Below, one piece after another: positions 7,023 through 8,017 of a DNA stretch of 8,017 nucleotides; positions within the stretch are counted from its first letter, which is position 1; each line of letters starts with the position of its first letter. The notes below the pieces were generated by a model. That model had not been told where the DNA came from. It saw only the letters and a list, made by a program, of their open reading frames with translations, and searched no databases. This DNA is from Treponema sp. UBA2869 (GTDB taxonomy: Bacteria; Spirochaetota; Spirochaetia; Treponematales; Treponemataceae): assembly GCA_002350445.1 (NCBI GenBank), contig DEEV01000065.1, positions 10,558-18,574 on the forward strand, given 5' to 3'. Made by a program: the position numbers and the translations under genes.

Positions 7023-7573
7023 TATTTATCTCCGTTATCTGAGTCTAAAATCGTATCGTAAATCTTATGATAAGATGTCTTTCCGTTTTCAACCTCAAAC
7101 TTACGCATACGCTCAACAAGCATAAGTCTTAAGCCGTAGGCATACACCGCATCAATTGAAAAGCCATCCAGAGGACGCAAATCATCAAGCAGGCGTAACC
7201 TGTATTCAAAAAGAAACTGCTCCGCAGACAATGGACTGTCCATTCCAACAGCAGTACGCGCAGCCGAAATAATATCAGCTGTACAACCGGCAGGAAGAGG
7301 AACACTGTCTTTTTTGAGCTTTTGTGCACGGATTTGTGCAAGAGCACAACGCAAGTTTCGTTCTTTTTCGTACCAGATATCAAGAAATGCAGAACCTGTT
7401 GAAGTAAGTTCCATTGGTGGAACAAGCGAAAGATTTTCAAGAACAACTTTTTCTTCATCAGAAATAAATCGTGATGCAAGTTCCCTAAATCCTTCTGCAT
7501 TCAACGGAAGTGCAGCTTTGCTTTCAGCAGCAGAGATATTTGGTAACTGAGAAACCAGATAATAATATGCCAC
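7022..7573 (-). CDS. DUF2764 family protein of the V-ATPase operon
   Basis: A 183-residue soluble protein with no signal peptide or membrane helix. It begins MAYYYLVSQLPNIS, the start typical of the DUF2764 family (Pfam PF10962), whose members sit between atpE and atpA in Treponema, Borrelia, Chlamydia and some Bacteroidetes. The remainder appears helical. Family-like stretches are WYEKERNLRCALAQIRAQKL (67-86), EQFLFEYRLRLLDDL (118-132) and YGLRLMLVERMRKFE (146-160). The ERNLRxALxxIRAxK pattern recalls the repeated DxxNLxxxLRxK element of AC39/subunit C, which normally occupies this operon position. A role as a shortened socket between shaft D and ring K is my inference; no biochemical function is established to my knowledge. 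The start is GTG at 7573, overlapping the atpE stop (TAGTG), with AAAGGA 9 nt upstream. No better ATG lies near it. Confidence 0.85.
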   Translation of the reverse strand: MAYYYLVSQLPNISAAESKAALPLNAEGFRELASRFISDEEKVVLENLSLVPPMELTSTGSAFLDIWYEKERNLRCALAQIRAQKLKKDSVPLPAGCTADIISAARTAVGMDSPLSAEQFLFEYRLRLLDDLRPLDGFSIDAVYAYGLRLMLVERMRKFEVENGKTSYHKIYDTILDSDNGDK

Positions 7574-8017
7574 TATTTTGCGTCCTTTGCGGCAACCTTC
7601 ATAAGAGCCGCAACCTTAGGGTTTAAGTAAGCAGCAAACATTTCTGCAAGAGCTTCTGCAGAATAATCATAGAATGCGGCACCATTATTTACACCGATTC
7701 TAAATCCGGCTGTAAGAGTCTTATCCGGTTTAATTTCGAGTCCCTTAGAAATTTCAGCTTTAAGAGAAGCTGTAAGTGATTTTTCAAGGTCTTTTAAGTC
7801 CTTTTCACTCAAAAGCACAGACAATTCACCGGCTTCGGTATTTTTTGCCCATGCTTTTACAGTTTCAGGTACAAGTTTTTCAAGCACTGCTTTTGATTCA
7901 GCTTTTGCAGTTTCTGCCTGAATAAGGCCGTCAAGCTCCGCAACAAGAGAATCCTTAAAAGAAAGAAGCATGTTTCGTCCAGCCTGAACAATAGCTTCTT
8001 CGCTTGCCTTTTCCATT
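7573..8017 (-). CDS. atpE: V-type ATP synthase subunit E (peripheral stalk), 5' end cut off
   Basis: The visible 147 codons (from a Met at 8016) cover the C-terminal part of subunit E. They hold the end of the long stalk helix (MEKASEEAIVQAGRNMLLSF) and the globular domain that grips the head, ending GFRIGVNNGAAFYDYSAEA (about 103-121) and AYLNPKVAALMKVAAKDAK. Subunit E proteins are usually near 200 residues and begin with a 50-80 residue Ala/Glu-rich helix, absent here. The Met at 8016 matches an internal position of the family (RFEKASEEA-like), so it is probably not the start and the gene continues beyond the window. It ends in TAG, overlapping the GTG of the next gene. The symbol follows V-type naming; this is not the F-type c subunit. 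Confidence 0.9.
   Translation of the reverse strand, partial: MEKASEEAIVQAGRNMLLSFKDSLVAELDGLIQAETAKAESKAVLEKLVPETVKAWAKNTEAGELSVLLSEKDLKDLEKSLTASLKAEISKGLEIKPDKTLTAGFRIGVNNGAAFYDYSAEALAEMFAAYLNPKVAALMKVAAKDAK
7574..7588 (-). promoter_or_regulatory. Ribosome-binding site that sets the GTG start of the DUF2764 gene
   Basis: AAAGGA (7588-7583) lies inside the end of atpE, 9 nt before the GTG of the DUF2764 gene. With the TAGTG stop/start overlap and the family N-terminus MAYYYLV read directly from this GTG, it settles the start codon. Translation is probably coupled to atpE. Confidence 0.6.

Noticed and set aside
1..8017. CRISPR, mobile elements, tRNA or rRNA genes
   Set aside because: I saw no repeated spacer pattern, transposase, terminal repeats or RNA-gene signature on either strand; the window is nearly fully occupied by the protein genes listed.

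Overview
The window carries most of a V/A-type (rotary) ATPase operon, entirely on the minus strand. The seven operon genes, read right to left, are subunit E (5' end cut off by the window edge), a DUF2764 family protein, subunit A, subunit B, subunit D, subunit I and subunit K. The operon ends in a stem-loop. Immediately beyond it, on the same strand, lies a gene for an exported NitT/TauT-like solute-binding protein, whose 3' end is cut off at the left edge.

The organism is probably a spirochaete of the genus Treponema. The order E-DUF2764-A-B-D-I-K, without separate C, F or G genes in the visible part, is the arrangement known from Treponema, Borrelia and, in a closely related form, Chlamydia. 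The moderately AT-rich DNA and protein styles such as the short DUF2764 and the 4-helix K subunit agree. The species cannot be fixed from the sequence alone.

Layout: 7573-8017 subunit E (peripheral stalk, partial); 7022-7573 DUF2764, which starts at GTG; 5253-7022 catalytic subunit A; 3958-5253 non-catalytic subunit B; 3316-3942 central-shaft subunit D; 1382-3319 membrane subunit I; 1260-1381 a spacer with two small hairpins and a tandem Shine-Dalgarno region; 822-1259 subunit K, the ion-carrying ring protein; 755-788 terminator-like hairpin; 1-748 solute-binding protein. Genes E to I are almost contiguous: three junctions overlap by 1 nt, one by 4 nt and one has a 15-nt gap. This suggests one polycistronic mRNA with translational coupling. 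The only real spacer precedes atpK, whose product is needed in the greatest number of copies.

How the parts work together: A and B form the ATP-hydrolysing or -synthesising head, D is the rotating shaft, E is part of the stator, and I and K form the membrane ion channel and rotor ring. DUF2764 sits where other operons encode the shaft-to-ring socket (subunit C) and is the least understood part. Subunit K carries the residues that bind Na+ in Enterococcus hirae NtpK, so the enzyme may be Na+-coupled. I see no unknown mobile, defence or CRISPR system here. The points worth a second look are DUF2764, the reduced subunit set, the K ion site and the RNA structures around atpK and its 3' end.
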